A stretch of 64,000 bases of DNA. Source: Isoetes taiwanensis (lineage: Eukaryota > Streptophyta > Lycopodiopsida > Isoetales > Isoetaceae). The DNA is taken from positions 18,322,652 through 18,386,651 of the forward strand of contig JAJEKV010000014.1 in the NCBI GenBank assembly GCA_021234155.1, given 5' to 3'. Shown here in pieces: positions 43,863 to 54,298 of the stretch. The stretch's first letter is position 1, and the number at the start of each line of letters is the position of its first letter. The notes beneath the pieces were generated by a model. That model was not told where the DNA came from, ran no database searches, and saw nothing but the letters and a program-made list of their open reading frames with translations. Made by a program: the position numbers and the translations under genes.

Positions 43863-44765
43863 AACAACGAGGAAATGACGCCGGAGGCAATCAACGCAAG
43901 GCTGGTACGGATGAGGAATCAGATGCATCACCTGATCCATTGGGCCACCCCATTGATGAATGCCCAGAAATATGCATATGCGCACCACCTCCACCTCCAC
44001 CACTACCTCAGCAAGGCATTGAGGAGGGTCCACAGCCAGGAGGGGCAAGACAAACCGTGGAAATATCGAGAGGCGAAAGAGGAAAAGGAAAAAAGAGAAG
44101 ATCTCCAACTCCACCTAGCTCCGGCTCATGACACTTCCGACACCCGCAATGCTTCTAGCTCTGAGAGTGAGCCTGACACTCCACGGTAAGAGCCGGGCAA
44201 GAAAGGAAGATGACTATCGAAGAAGGTCGACAAAGGCTATGAGCAATGTGTGGAAGACTAGGAAGTTGGGCCGTTCTCGAGAAAGGATAGGTCGGGCATG
44301 GAAGCGGAAGCATGGCTTGACGAGATGGAGGAATTTGGCAACTCTTATAGCATGAAGGACAAGGATATAGGGAAAGTTGCTACAAAAACTTTGATAGGAG
44401 CAAATAGAATCCGGTGGAAGGGCTATGCTAAGTCTAATAAGCTCAAAAAGAAACAATTGCGCATTTAAGACCTTCAAAAAAGCTTTTCGCAAGCACTATG
44501 TGCCAAGATCGCACACGAAGCAAAAGTGATCCAAAGATTCTATAGGTTGAACCAGGGTACATTGTCGGTAGCAAAAGTATACCTGAGGAATTCATGCGCT
44601 CGGGCTCCATGTTCCCGAGTATCGAAAAACAAGCGGTTGATACCTACATTGAAGGGTTGAACAGCAATATCAAGAGGCTTGTTAGAGCAATCAACCCAAG
44701 GTCGGTGGGCGTAAGTCAAGACAAAGCTATAAGTTTGGAGGAAGCACCATCAACTCCATGAAAAA
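43863..44765 (+). pseudogene. Gag remnant of gypsy element 2
   Basis: Several frames carry pieces of a retrotransposon gag. One is a segment with WLDEMEEFGNSYSMKDKDIG near 44,310-44,370, like the 'W...ME..F' block of gag proteins. Further on is RFYRLNQGTLSVAK with GSMFPSIEKQAVDTYIEGLN near 44,535-44,670, like the 'QGSMSVEEY...F..GL' block. Upstream is a Pro-rich and Lys-rich linker (43,940-44,130). At least three frame changes and stops occur, so no full gag can be made from this copy as assembled. Confidence 0.7.
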
Positions 44766-45144
44766 CGAATTACGGCTTTTCGGGGCAAAGCTTCGTGGCG
44801 CATACCGTTAAGCAATCGGCCAGCCCACGCCATCGTGGCCAGCGGCGAGGGAAGAGCTCAAGGTAAGACCTTTGGGGACCGTAAGCCACGAGAATGCATC
44901 GGGGCAAAGCAGTCTGAAGCGTATCCTAGACGGTTTGACGAAAAGAGAAGAGACAGAGTGTATTGAGAAGAAGCTTTGTTTGGTGCGAACACATGATTGC
45001 CCATTCGCCATGCAAAATGCCTTGGCGTAACTTATGGATTGGGATTCACCAACCGGGCGAGATGAGGACGACGACCAGCATGAAGCCCGGGACTTCATAG
45101 ATGGTGAGTGCCACATTTGTGCAAACATTGAGTCGTGATATTGA

Positions 45145-45813
45145 GGATCGGTCGGCCATTCATTACGGGCTGATGGGATCATAGATAGTAACCCATATGT
45201 AGTCCTCATAGATACAGGTAGTTCTCATAACTTTGCCTCTCCTAGGTTGGCTGCCCTAATGAAGAGCAAGATATTGAAGTCTAAGCCAAGGCCAGTTGCT
45301 ATGGCAAACGGCTCCATTCGACACAATAAGGGGAGGAGGATCACGTTCGACATAGACCTTAGTGGAAGTAAGTGGCCGATGGGAGCAGAAGTCATGGAAA
45401 TTGGAAGGTATGACCTCATAGTGGGCATGGAATTCTTGAAGCCAGCAAAAGCCATGATTGATTGTGATCGCAACGAAGTCGCCATGATGGCACCGGACGG
45501 CACCAAATTCATAGTGAAAGGTAAGAAGGCAGCTCCTTCTATGCAGTGTATTTCCTTGAAGCACCTAAGGAAAAGTATAGAAAGAAATAAGGTGGATTAC
45601 ATTTTGAGGTTAGAGGCAATTGAGCCCAATAAGCAAGATGGAAGTGATAAAAAGGGGAGTCAGTTGCCCAGGCCAGTAGCAAGGCTCATCTCAGAATTTA
45701 AGGATGTATTCCCGGATGAAATCCGGCAACTACCACCTTACAGGGGTGTGGAGTGTGAGATCACATTAGCTCCGGATGCCAAGCCTACCAAAGAAGGCAC
45801 CTTACAGGGATGA
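45145..45813 (+). pseudogene. Protease and start of reverse transcriptase, gypsy element 2
   Basis: The open segment contains the aspartic-protease motif VLIDTGSSHNFASP (catalytic Asp in DTG at about 45,211). It continues through a linker to FPDEIRQLPPYRGVECEITL, the usual entry to the gypsy RT domain (normally LPP.R...H.I.L). It ends at an in-frame TGA at 45,811 just before the RT fingers. RT sequence continues in the following segment (45,823-46,008). Confidence 0.85.
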
Positions 45814-45822
45814 GCACCCGAA

Positions 45823-46667
45823 TTGACAGAGCTCAAGAAGCAACTCCAGGAATTGCTTGAGCTTGGGTTTATTAGAGCAAGTGTGTCTCCTTTTGGAGCA
45901 CCTATACTCTTTGTGAAGAAAAAAGATGGGAGCTTAAGAATGTGCATAGACTATCGCCACTCAACAAGCGCACGATTAAGAACAAGTATGCATTGCCAAG
46001 GGCGATGATTTGATGGACCAGCTCCAAGGAGCAAGGGTATTCTCAAAAATTGACTTAAGGTCGGGTACCATCGATAAGAATAAAGGAAGAGGATATCCAT
46101 AAGACCGCCTTTAGAACGCTATGGTCACTTTGAGTTCACAAGAATGCCCTTTGGATTGTCGAACGCTCCAAGAACTTTTATGCGCCTCATGAACGACGTC
46201 TTCTTCGGGGATTTTCTAGATGAGTTTGTCATTGTCTTCTTCGACGACATTCTAGTCTACAGCAAGTCCATGGAAGATCATGATCGGCGTTTTAGGAAAG
46301 TCTTGGAGAAGCTGAGACGCCATCGTTTGTATGGCAAGCTCTCCAAATGCCACTTTGCTACCGAAAGAGTGGAGTATTTGGGCCATGTAATATCGGCGAA
46401 GGGATTTCCACCGACCCCGCAAAGATAGAAGCAATAGTTGATTGGCCAGCTCCAAGGAATGTAGCAGAAGTAAGAAGCTTTCTCGGGTTGGCGGGATATT
46501 ACAGAAAGTTCGTGAAGGACTTTGCTAAGTGGGCATCTCCTTTGACGGACCTCACTAAGAGTGTTAAGGTGAAAGATTGGAGAGCACATTGGTTAGAGAA
46601 AGTCCAAGTTTCCTTTGAGAAGCTCAAGGAGGCCTTGACAACAGCTCCGATTTTCGTCCTTCCGTGA
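45823..46667 (+). pseudogene. Reverse transcriptase of gypsy element 2, frameshifted
   Basis: Three open segments cover it: 45,823-46,008 ([20 protein letters not shown] and MCIDYR), 46,144-46,428 (MPFGLSNAPRTFMRLMND; catalytic VIVFFDDILVYS at about 46,228-46,263) and 46,347-46,667 (FLGLAGYYRKFVKDFA). The block between 46,008 and 46,144 holds KIDLRSG-like codons in another frame. The catalytic Asp pair is retained, but two to three frame changes break the domain. Confidence 0.88.
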
Positions 46668-46727
46668 TCCGAAAGTAAAAGATAAGCTCGTGGCTACGGA
46701 TGCAAGCAAGATAGCAACGGGGCGCCT

Positions 46728-47321
46728 TTGATGCAAGAAGAAAGGGTAGTCGCCTACGACTCAAAGAAGATGAACGACGCCGAGCAACGCTACCCAACCC
46801 ATGATCAGGAGCTCTTAGCCATTGTCAGAGCATTAAGGATTTGGAGGCATTATTTGCTGGGAAGAAAGTTTCAGTTAGATACTGATCACCAGAGCCTCCA
46901 GTATCTTTTCACCCAACCACTCCTCAACCTAAGGCAAAGGAGGTGGATGGAATTCCTTGAGGAATATGATTTTGATATAGTATATAAGCCAGGTAAGCTT
47001 AATGTTGTGGCAGATGCTCTCTCCAGGAGACCGTTGGAGACAAGAACGCATTGTAACGCGATTTCCACTCTTTCGAGTGAGTTTGGTAAGAAGATTGAGG
47101 AGACCCTGCCATTAGATGAGGATTTCAAGGAAGTATGGGAAAGCCTTTATAGGGAGGCTAGAACAGATAAGGAACGGGAGGCCTTCAAGCATTATAAGAA
47201 GGAAGGCAACCTGTTGTATCATAAACATAAGTTGTGTGTGCCCGAATCATCAGGGGTAAGGAAGCTAATTCTTCATGACACACACAACAGCCCAATAGCG
47301 GGGGGCATGCGGGGTTTATGA
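46728..47321 (+). pseudogene. RNase H and start of integrase, gypsy element 2
   Basis: This holds the connection and RNase H block: VAYDSKKMNDAEQRYPTHDQ, ELLAIVRALRIWRHYLLG, DTDHQSLQYLF and the end motif LNVVADALSRRP. The integrase zinc-finger region begins near LILHDTHNSPIAGGM and ends in a stop at 47,321. Integrase continues at 47,361. The start of RNase H (DAS...GAVL) lies in another frame just upstream (about 46,690-46,730). Confidence 0.88.
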
Positions 47322-47360
47322 AGACCTACTTCAAGATTCAAGTAGTTACTTCGGCCGTGG

Positions 47361-48290
47361 ATGAAGAAGCGGATAGCCAGGTATATTCGGGAATGCCAGT
47401 TGTGTCAGCAGACCAAAGCAGAGCAGCTTCGAATTCCGGGAGCCCTAGAGCCATTGGGGGTGCCAAATGCTAAGTCGGAGGTCATAAGCATGGATTTTAT
47501 CACCGGGCTCCCTAGAACTCTTCGAGGCAAGGATGCATTGATGGTTGTCGTAGACAAGTTATCTAAGATGGCACATTTTGTGCCTTGCAGAACTACGGAC
47601 ACCGCATTAGATACTGCCAAGCTATTTGTAAAGGAGATTTTTAGACTCCATGGCATGCCTCGGGAGATAATCTCAGATAGGGATTCCAAATTCATGAGTG
47701 CCTTTTGGCAAGACCTCTTTAGCACGATTCAGACGAAGCTCTCCATGAGCACGGCATATCATCCCCAAACAGATGGTCAGACGGAGAGGACGAATCGCAT
47801 CATCGAAGATATGCTTCGAAGTTATGTGTGGAATAAGCAATCCAAGTGGGATGAGTTCATCCACTTGGTGGAGTTCGCCTACAATAGTGCCAAGCAGGAG
47901 TCATCTCAGATGTCTCCTTTCATGGTAAATTACGGGTACCAGTGCCTAACCCCAGATACTTGGCACAATCCTGTGTCAAAGGTGGAAGTATCCCAGCAGA
48001 TGCTTGGTGATATGCAGCAGTTGGTGGAGGAAGTAAGGGGTTACTTATTGGCAGCAAGAAGTCGGCAGAAGAGTGTAGCCGACAGGCACAGGACCGTAAG
48101 AGAGTTTAAGGTAGGTGATAGCGTGTGGTTGAAGATCAAGGTTAAGCAAGCTAAGCTTCGGATTGGCAGTTGCAAGAAGCTTGCCCCTAGGTGGGCCGGT
48201 CCGTTCAAGATTTTAGAGAAAAGTGGGCTCCCAAGCCTACAAGTTGGATCTCTCCTACCCATCTCAAGGTTCACAAGGTTTTCCACGTAA
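47361..48290 (+). pseudogene. Integrase core of gypsy element 2
   Basis: The long open segment starts within the zinc finger (CQLCQQTK). The core contains the D,D-35-E catalytic set: the first Asp in VISMDFITGLP, the second in IISDRDSKF and the Glu in TDGQTERTNRIIE. It runs on through the GPF/SH3-like region (VWLKIKVKQAKLR ... RWAGPFKIL) and then leaves frame near 48,220. The chromodomain follows in the next frame. Confidence 0.9.
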
Positions 48291-48577
48291 GTTTATTAAA
48301 AAGGCACAATCCTAACCCCGAGGAGGTTTTGGATACTCCAACTTTGTTGGAAATGACTAAGAGCAAGTGGAAATCGTGGTTACTTCTTGATAAGTCATTC
48401 AAGAAGACTAGGAGGTCTCAGCTCCTCCAATATTTGGTCAAGTGGAAACACTTGCCCGTGGAAGACGCGACTTGGGTATTGAAGCAAGATTTGGAGAAGC
48501 AATACCCAGAGTTTATGAAGGAGTTTGATGGGCGAAGTCTCTCCCACCGGGTCGACCCCGGACTCGCCAGAGGTTAG
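48191..48577 (+). pseudogene. Integrase C-terminal chromodomain, gypsy element 2
   Basis: The frame overlaps the end of the integrase segment and ends at 48,577. It reads FHVSLLKRHNPNPEEVL, the usual end of chromovirus integrase, and then YLVKWKHLPVEDATWVLKQD, a chromodomain with the aromatic Tyr and Trp positions present. It matches the domain at 4-288. A frame change near 48,220 joins it to the integrase. Confidence 0.85.
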
Positions 48578-49401
48578 CTTGTATGCTTCTTAGTTAACCT
48601 TAAGTTCGCTCATGTCTTCTAGTTGGTAGAATACATGTGCCGGAATCTTGGAATGTGGGCGATGATGAGATAAGCCTTTAAAAGCGTTCTCTAGGCCAAC
48701 ATGCACCAGAGGTGCGCATGACCAATAGGGTCATCGCGAGAGAGAAGGAAAGGCATGGTGCTTGATGATGGGACATCGGTCGGATGTTCCCTATGCCACG
48801 ATGTGGGGGTCGCACACCGGCCGTAGGGGGTCATGGTGAAGGTCAAAGTGATCATGCGCGCGATGATGGGATCGTGAGATGTTCCCTAGCTTGAAACCCT
48901 TGGGGCATGATGCACTAGGGGTACTCGGCGACCCGGCAACCCGAAAGAGTACAAGGTAGCACTTGATCATGGGCGATGATGGGATCATCTTAAATGGTCC
49001 TTAAGCTCAAATCCCAAGGGCCATGATCGAAAGTGCAAGGTATTGGTAAGGGGGTGGTCCCCTAAAACCACAATTTTATTAATTAGACTAACGTAATGTG
49101 CTCCGTGTGCAAAGTGAGAAGGAGCATCGAGGTGGAGCGCATTACGAGAAGATGGGGAACCATAATTTAGATTATGAACCCTAATAACTCTTATAATAAT
49201 GTTTTGAATTATTGTAAGAAGTAACCTTGTTAAGGCTATATAATTTTGTATAAGTACAAATATAGCCTAAATTTTGACATTTAACTCTTTAATAACAAGT
49301 TGATCGCTGAATTTAAGTATATGTTTGCGTTGTTTTGCGTGATCGAAAGACGCCGTCACCTTAGCGCAATGCCGGACACAGATTGTCCTAAGGGGAGAGA
49401 A
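48578..49401 (+). other. 3' non-coding segment and polypurine tract of gypsy element 2
   Basis: Diverged tandem units built on GATCATGGGCGATGATGGGA repeat at about 48,655-49,035, as in element 1. An 11-base stem (49,092-49,102 with 49,136-49,146) is conserved in both elements. The polypurine tract AAGGGGAGAGAA lies at 49,390-49,401, directly before the 3' LTR. Confidence 0.75.
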
Positions 49402-51045
49402 TGTGACGTTCCGCAGGAATATACACGCTATAGATACACGATATTTCCTGGACCCGCCACCATACAAATCTACCTAAGTAGCCTTGTATGCATTGGGAAG
49501 TGGCAAGGGGCGCACATCTAAGTTAATTGTTAACTTAGATAACCTTAGGATAAGACCCATTTCCACATGGCCTTATCCTATTGAGCAACCGCCACACGGC
49601 CTCATCCTAGTGGTGCCACGTGGCATCCCATGTGGACCCGCACCTATATTAGCTCTAACCCTAACCCTAGACCCTTTTTCCCTGACCTAGCACCTAAACC
49701 TTCATCCACGCGCCCAAAACTCCGCTTTGAGTATCGCTCGTCAGAGCCTAGCCCTGGAGCAAAGCCCTGGGAAGGTGTGTATGATCGTAGAGGGAGCAAG
49801 TCTTCGAGCCACGTCAAGGAGCATGGAGACGCCAGGGATGGGAGGAAGCGCTTCTGGAGGAGGTAGGTTGAGTAGAGTCCATGTTAGTTCACCTGGGAGT
49901 TAGCACTCCAGATGGGTTAGTATTTCGTAGCTAGAGTAGAGCCACCCTAGTTCCTTTGTTGAACATCTTGAACCCAAATCAATGAACCCTAACTAATAGT
50001 TAGATATGTATGATTAGGTTAAGATGTTCATATGATATTGTTCATGATGATTATGGGATGATGGTTGATCATGTTTGTTCCTCTTGTGTTGGGAAGGGGG
50101 GTAGAGACCTAGGGCCATATGTAGTATGCTCCTAGTATAGATCCCTTAGTTCCTATTAGATTGCGGCCTGTGCATAGGAACCCACCCGGCTATGGAGGCT
50201 ATGATGTGACTCAGCACTACACAACGGGGCTAGAGGCAATGTGGAGGAAGGATCCCTGCCGAGTGGGGGGCCTCGACGGGGGATCCCATAGTGGGCTAGG
50301 CTTATGGCCGGTCACTTCGTGTGGGCCGGGCATGGGTCCGACACCTCCTGGGGCGAAGGTGTTGCCCTGCCTCTCGAGAGTTGCAAGTGTCGGCTTGGCT
50401 CTTGTTTTGGGGGTTCACCGGGTATGAATCGTGTGTCGCCACGATTCTCTAGCCGCCTGTGGAGCCTCTAGACCCGGGAAGGGGAGATGGAACCCTTCCT
50501 ACCTCGGCCGGACCCGGGAGATGCAACTGAGTAGTCCCAGATGGGTGATGCCATGGGATTGCATATCCTAAGGTTAGAGTCATGCCAGAGCCTGATCTAG
50601 CCCATCTGCAAAGTATGCACAGGAGGGGCGGATGGAGTGGTCAACCCTAGCCATTGTCTTATGCCAGCCCCGCCATTGTTATGACTCGGTCTGCTCTATC
50701 TTGAGGCCTATCCAAATTCGGCCGACTTCCTCATGTGTCAGCTCCCCTGCAGGAGCTCTCACGCTTTATGGTATGTGGCTATGTTCTTTGCACCTTTGGA
50801 TATGTGATGGACTACCCTTCGAGGTAGTATTTGTATTGTTGATGCTAGTTCTGACATGTTTATCGCTTCCGCTGTTATAGGAGCCCATAGGGGAAGGGCG
50901 CGCAAGACACCTTCGTGTCCCCTCCCCGCGCTAAGGTCACCTTAGGTGCAGGGTAGACGAAGGGCCTGTGCGGTTGTTGAGCCGGATGGGGGATTTCCTG
51001 CCGAGTGTACGGCCGGGTGCCGTATGTTTAGCAGGGAGCGTCACA
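49402..51045 (+). repeat. 3' LTR of gypsy element 2 (1,644 bp)
   Basis: It starts TGTGACGTTCCGCAGG and ends GGGAGCGTCACA, followed by the target duplication CAGCC. It is colinear with the 5' LTR. The frame starting at 49,484 (68 residues) is the same in both LTRs but is a chance ORF in the promoter/leader region. Confidence 0.93.
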
Positions 51046-51220
51046 CAGCCAGTGTGAAGTGAAACCGCGCAGTTATGTTACTCAAAGGAGGTGCTGTTAT
51101 ATTTAGAATTTAGCATAATATAACGACCTGTGTGCAGCCACCCTAAACAGGCATCATAGGATAAACAGGCAGCAGCAGGTCTCTTTGCTATGAGAGGGTC
51201 ATGTCTCTTTGCTATGAGAG

Positions 51221-51354
51221 GGATAACACCCTGGAACGAGGGTGTCATGCCCTATTATAACAAACGAGGGCCAGAGGCCCGAGTTTGTTATAGTAGGGCT
51301 CCGGCCCTCGTTTGTTATAGTAGGGCATAACACCCGAGTTCTAGGGTGTTATCC
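51221..51354. repeat. 134-bp hairpin (foldback) element
   Basis: The left arm starts GGATAACACCCTGGAACGAG (51,221). The right arm ends with its near-exact reverse complement (51,303-51,354). The arms are about 52 bases, with a roughly 30-base loop that repeats GTTTGTTATAGTAGGG. A small direct duplication, CTCTTTGCTATGAGAGGG, sits just before it (51,181-51,222). This is MITE-like and non-coding. Confidence 0.8.
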
Positions 51355-52240
51355 ACCTTAACAACCTGAGCCCGAGAGTTTTATGGTGGTTTTGTAGTGG
51401 TTTGATGGTGGTTTTCGTGACAAGCTAGGTGTTTATGGCCATTTTTTACATAACAAACTAGGTGTTTATGTGCTAGGTAACCTACGGATTGAGGGGTTTC
51501 CGCCGGTAAACCGGCAGGCCCGAGCGGATCTTTGGCAAAACGCAGGGGATCTTCACACAAATGCAACAAATGCTCGGCCGCGAAACAAGCTGAACGCCGC
51601 ACAACTTCCGCACAACCCAAGCTTTGCTAACAACAACTATGGCGCCGAACATTGGCTATGGCGCCAAGATCTGCTATGGCATCGGCTATGGCGCTTTGAA
51701 CATCTCGCTATGGCGCTTTGCTATGGCATCGGCTATGGCGCTCGCTATGGCGGCGGTAAAGCGGCACCGCCAAAAACGCATAAAACCCCGATTACCTAAA
51801 GTAAACAAACAAGGAATATTCCGGGACTTGTGGAATACCCCCTATTATTGATCTCAGTATCAAGCTTGATCTACCATTTTGGGATCGGATTGATAAGTTT
51901 TGGAGCTAAAGGGAATTAAGCTCGATTTGTGGGCTAAAGCACCGGATTTGTTTTGCAAATGAGGTCGGCGGTGCCGGGGATCCATCAATCAGCTCAAACC
52001 CACATGATTTTTCTTCCGATCCCGGGAGGTGGGGAGGTCGCTTGAGCCGCGTGCGCATTTTTCTCAAGCCCGAGCCTTCCGATGGGTCCGTAGGACAGTA
52101 CTACGGCGATGGCGATGCCCGTGGATACCGGAGCCTATTTTGTTCTTGAAATTCAGAGGTGAAATGAGCGGGTCGAATACCCCCTTGCCGGATTCTGCTA
52201 AAAGAAAAAAACTGAGACAAAACTAAAACCATCCAGCATG
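51355..52240. other. Non-coding stretch with a CTATGGCG minisatellite
   Basis: The words CTATGGCGC and CTATGGCATCGG recur about eight times at 51,637-51,755. The rest, including a GC-rich part at 52,020-52,190, has no recognised gene. The ORFs here owe their length to the repeat. Confidence 0.6.
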
Positions 52241-53320
52241 AATTGTTTTAATGACATAAAGTCTTTGCAACATGCATATCTCCCTTGCAAGTTGATTGTG
52301 ATTTCTCACAACACCACCGCCACTAAATGTGCTGCATAACGTGATGAAGGTACAAAGGAGGCTCCGACTCCATGGCATTGCCAAGCTGTATGATTTAAAT
52401 AAAAAAAGGGGGAGGGGGGGAGAGGGTTCCTAGTTCAACTGCCCCAGTTCAAACAGTTCCCAAATTTTGTTTTATACAATTGCATTGACCACTTGCACCT
52501 ATAGACAGCAAGTTGTATAATTTATAGACAATGGTAAAAGGGAGGCCGCAACCACAGAGGAAATGGCAAAAGGCATGTTGGTTCATCCCCCTTAATGCAG
52601 AGGGTTGTCCTCTTCGTCTATGATGATGCATTTGCCACGATTCCCTATCCAATCATCTAGCCGCATTGTTTAATGACATAGATCTCTGCAGCATGCATAT
52701 CTCCCTTACAAATTGCATTGTAACACCACTAAACAAGCTTTATAATTTACATATGATGAAAAATGAGGTCCCCACCCCATGACATTGCAGAGCTGCAAGA
52801 TTAAAAAAAAAATTTGCTTATGTCTATGCTCGAGATGCTTCATGGTAGAATCTGCTACTGATCAACAACAATTGTTGAATGGAGTGATTATCATGATAAT
52901 CTGCAGTGATGCACTAATTAAGGTTATAATATATGACGGCAATGGATTCTTCATTTTAACATTAGGTTCATGCAATGGCTATCAACAGTCAGATCCAAAT
53001 AATCTTCAAGAGTGGCTTTGGTTTAAGGAACTATAAAACTACTAAGCATTACTCCTAGTAAATCAACCGATAACAAAAACAATTGCCATTGAGCATATCT
53101 CTTGAGTATCCCAATTTCAAATAGTTTCATTGATCTTATCTCTCAGATATCTTAAATTTTGTCTTATCTAGTTATATACAATTGCACCAACCACTTCTAC
53201 CCTTCGACAACAAGTTGTATAATTTACAGACGGTAATACAAGGGAGGGCTCCACGGCATGGCATTGCAGAGCTGCATGATTAAAGCTGGCTGATTTTGAA
53301 AAACAATCTCAAAAGCAAAT
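52241..53320. repeat. Cluster of dispersed ~100-bp blocks upstream of the cysteine-rich peptide gene
   Basis: Blocks with AACATGCATATCTCCCTTGC, GTTGTATAATTTACA, GGCATTGCAGAGCTG and TTGCCACGATTCCCTA recur in this stretch. They also occur in family R (13,100-13,350; 34,690-35,480; 61,560-62,350) and at 54,080-54,250. They may derive from repeated duplication of the peptide gene's upstream region, or the gene may have captured repeat sequence. Confidence 0.6.
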
Positions 53321-53326
53321 CATAAG

Positions 53327-53340
53327 GCCTATAAAACCAA
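53327..53340 (+). promoter_or_regulatory. Probable TATA box of the cysteine-rich peptide gene
   Basis: GGCCTATAAAACCA lies about 50 bases before the ATG at 53,381, at a normal distance for a plant core promoter with a short leader. Confidence 0.5.
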
Positions 53341-53380
53341 GCCCTTGGACAAGAGAAACAACAGAAGAAAAGTTTGTGAG

Positions 53381-53895
53381 ATGGCTTTTAGTGTTATGAA
53401 GAAGATGATTGTGATGTTAATGTTGTGCATGATTTCTGCTTCTCTTGTTGATGCAAGTAGAATCATGAATTCCAAATCTGAATCTGCGGAATCCAATGAT
53501 TCTGGCTTCACGACCATCATACGCAACTACAACAGCTCCAACAAAGGTCAGTAAATATACTTGTCTTCTTACCTTTCAAATCTAGCTTATTACTCATTTC
53601 CATTCATTTATTTTAGTGGGTGATTCCCTATCACGCCTTCGAAAAAGTATAGGGCAATGCAAACAATATTGTGACAAATGATAAAAATTGGGCGTGTTGT
53701 ATCAAAAATGGTAATGGTTGCCAGCAGTTATGCATCGTTGGAGTGGATTATCGTTGCTGCCTCAAGAATTATTGGGGATGCATTTATAAGTGTGAAACTG
53801 GTAAAGACTACTACTGCTGCCAAGATACTTGGAACGATTGCAAACAAATGTGCCCAACAGCTAACCTTGCTATTCAGCTGCCATCTTCTGAGTGA
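53381..53895 (+). pseudogene. Secreted cysteine-rich peptide gene with three CC-x6-C-x3-C units, frameshifted
   Basis: Exon 1 (53,381-53,546) starts MAFSVMKKMIVMLMLCMISA, a signal peptide probably cleaved after LVDA, then a polar propeptide-like part. The donor AAAG|GTCAGT is followed by a 70-base intron ending TTTATTTTAG at 53,616. Exon 2 then reads ...IGQCKQYCDK and hits TGA at 53,679. In the next frame (53,671-53,895) come three exact units CC-x6-C-x3-C joined by 7-residue linkers (12 Cys), starting at WACC. The CKQYC before the stop looks like the last half of a fourth unit, so one indel near 53,673-53,690 seems to break the gene, unless it is a sequence error. I do not recognise the family. 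Confidence 0.6.
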
Positions 53896-54298
53896 ATGGA
53901 GTTGTATTAACTAATTGAAGAGAAGTGCTCTTGTGTGATTTTTATTATCTACCGTTTATTTTGTTACCAAATAATGGCAGCATTATCTCTTGGGTAAAAT
54001 CTGGCACACTGCTTATATTATTATATCCCACAGTTTATTTTATGTCTAGGCCTAGCATATATCTAAACTTGTCAAACTTATTCCTAAGCTAACATAACCC
54101 TGCCCAACCATCAAAGATCTTTGCAACATATATAGCTCCCTTGCAAGCTGCATTGTAATTCTTACAACATCAGCACCAAATAAGTTGTATAATTTACACA
54201 TGGTGAAGGTACAAAAGAGGCCCCCACCCTCGATAATGCAGTAATTTTGGTCAAACATTCATTACATTACAATAATGACATTAAATTTGGCGTTTCAT
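53896..54298. other. 3' flank of the peptide gene with more dispersed blocks
   Basis: This contains the likely 3' UTR and then a block (about 54,080-54,250) related to the upstream cluster (CTTGCAAGCTGCATTGTAAT, AAGTTGTATAATTTACACAT). No gene. Confidence 0.5.

Larger units (their letters stand above)
37668..51045 (+). mobile_element. Full-length chromodomain Ty3/gypsy LTR retrotransposon (element 2, 13.4 kb)
   Basis: Two LTRs of 1,644 bp (37,668-39,311 and 49,402-51,045) flank an internal region with a tRNA-iMet-type primer site and polypurine tract, and a 5-bp target duplication CAGCC (37,663-37,667; 51,046-51,050). Internal order: an H3-tail-like ORF and a basic/acidic ORF (39,894-40,729); about 3 kb of unassigned sequence; gag (about 43,870-44,760); protease; RT; RNase H; integrase; chromodomain (45,145-48,577). 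Frames are broken in many places, so the copy looks non-autonomous or its consensus is noisy. The domain order RT-RH-IN-chromodomain places it with chromoviruses. Confidence 0.95.
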
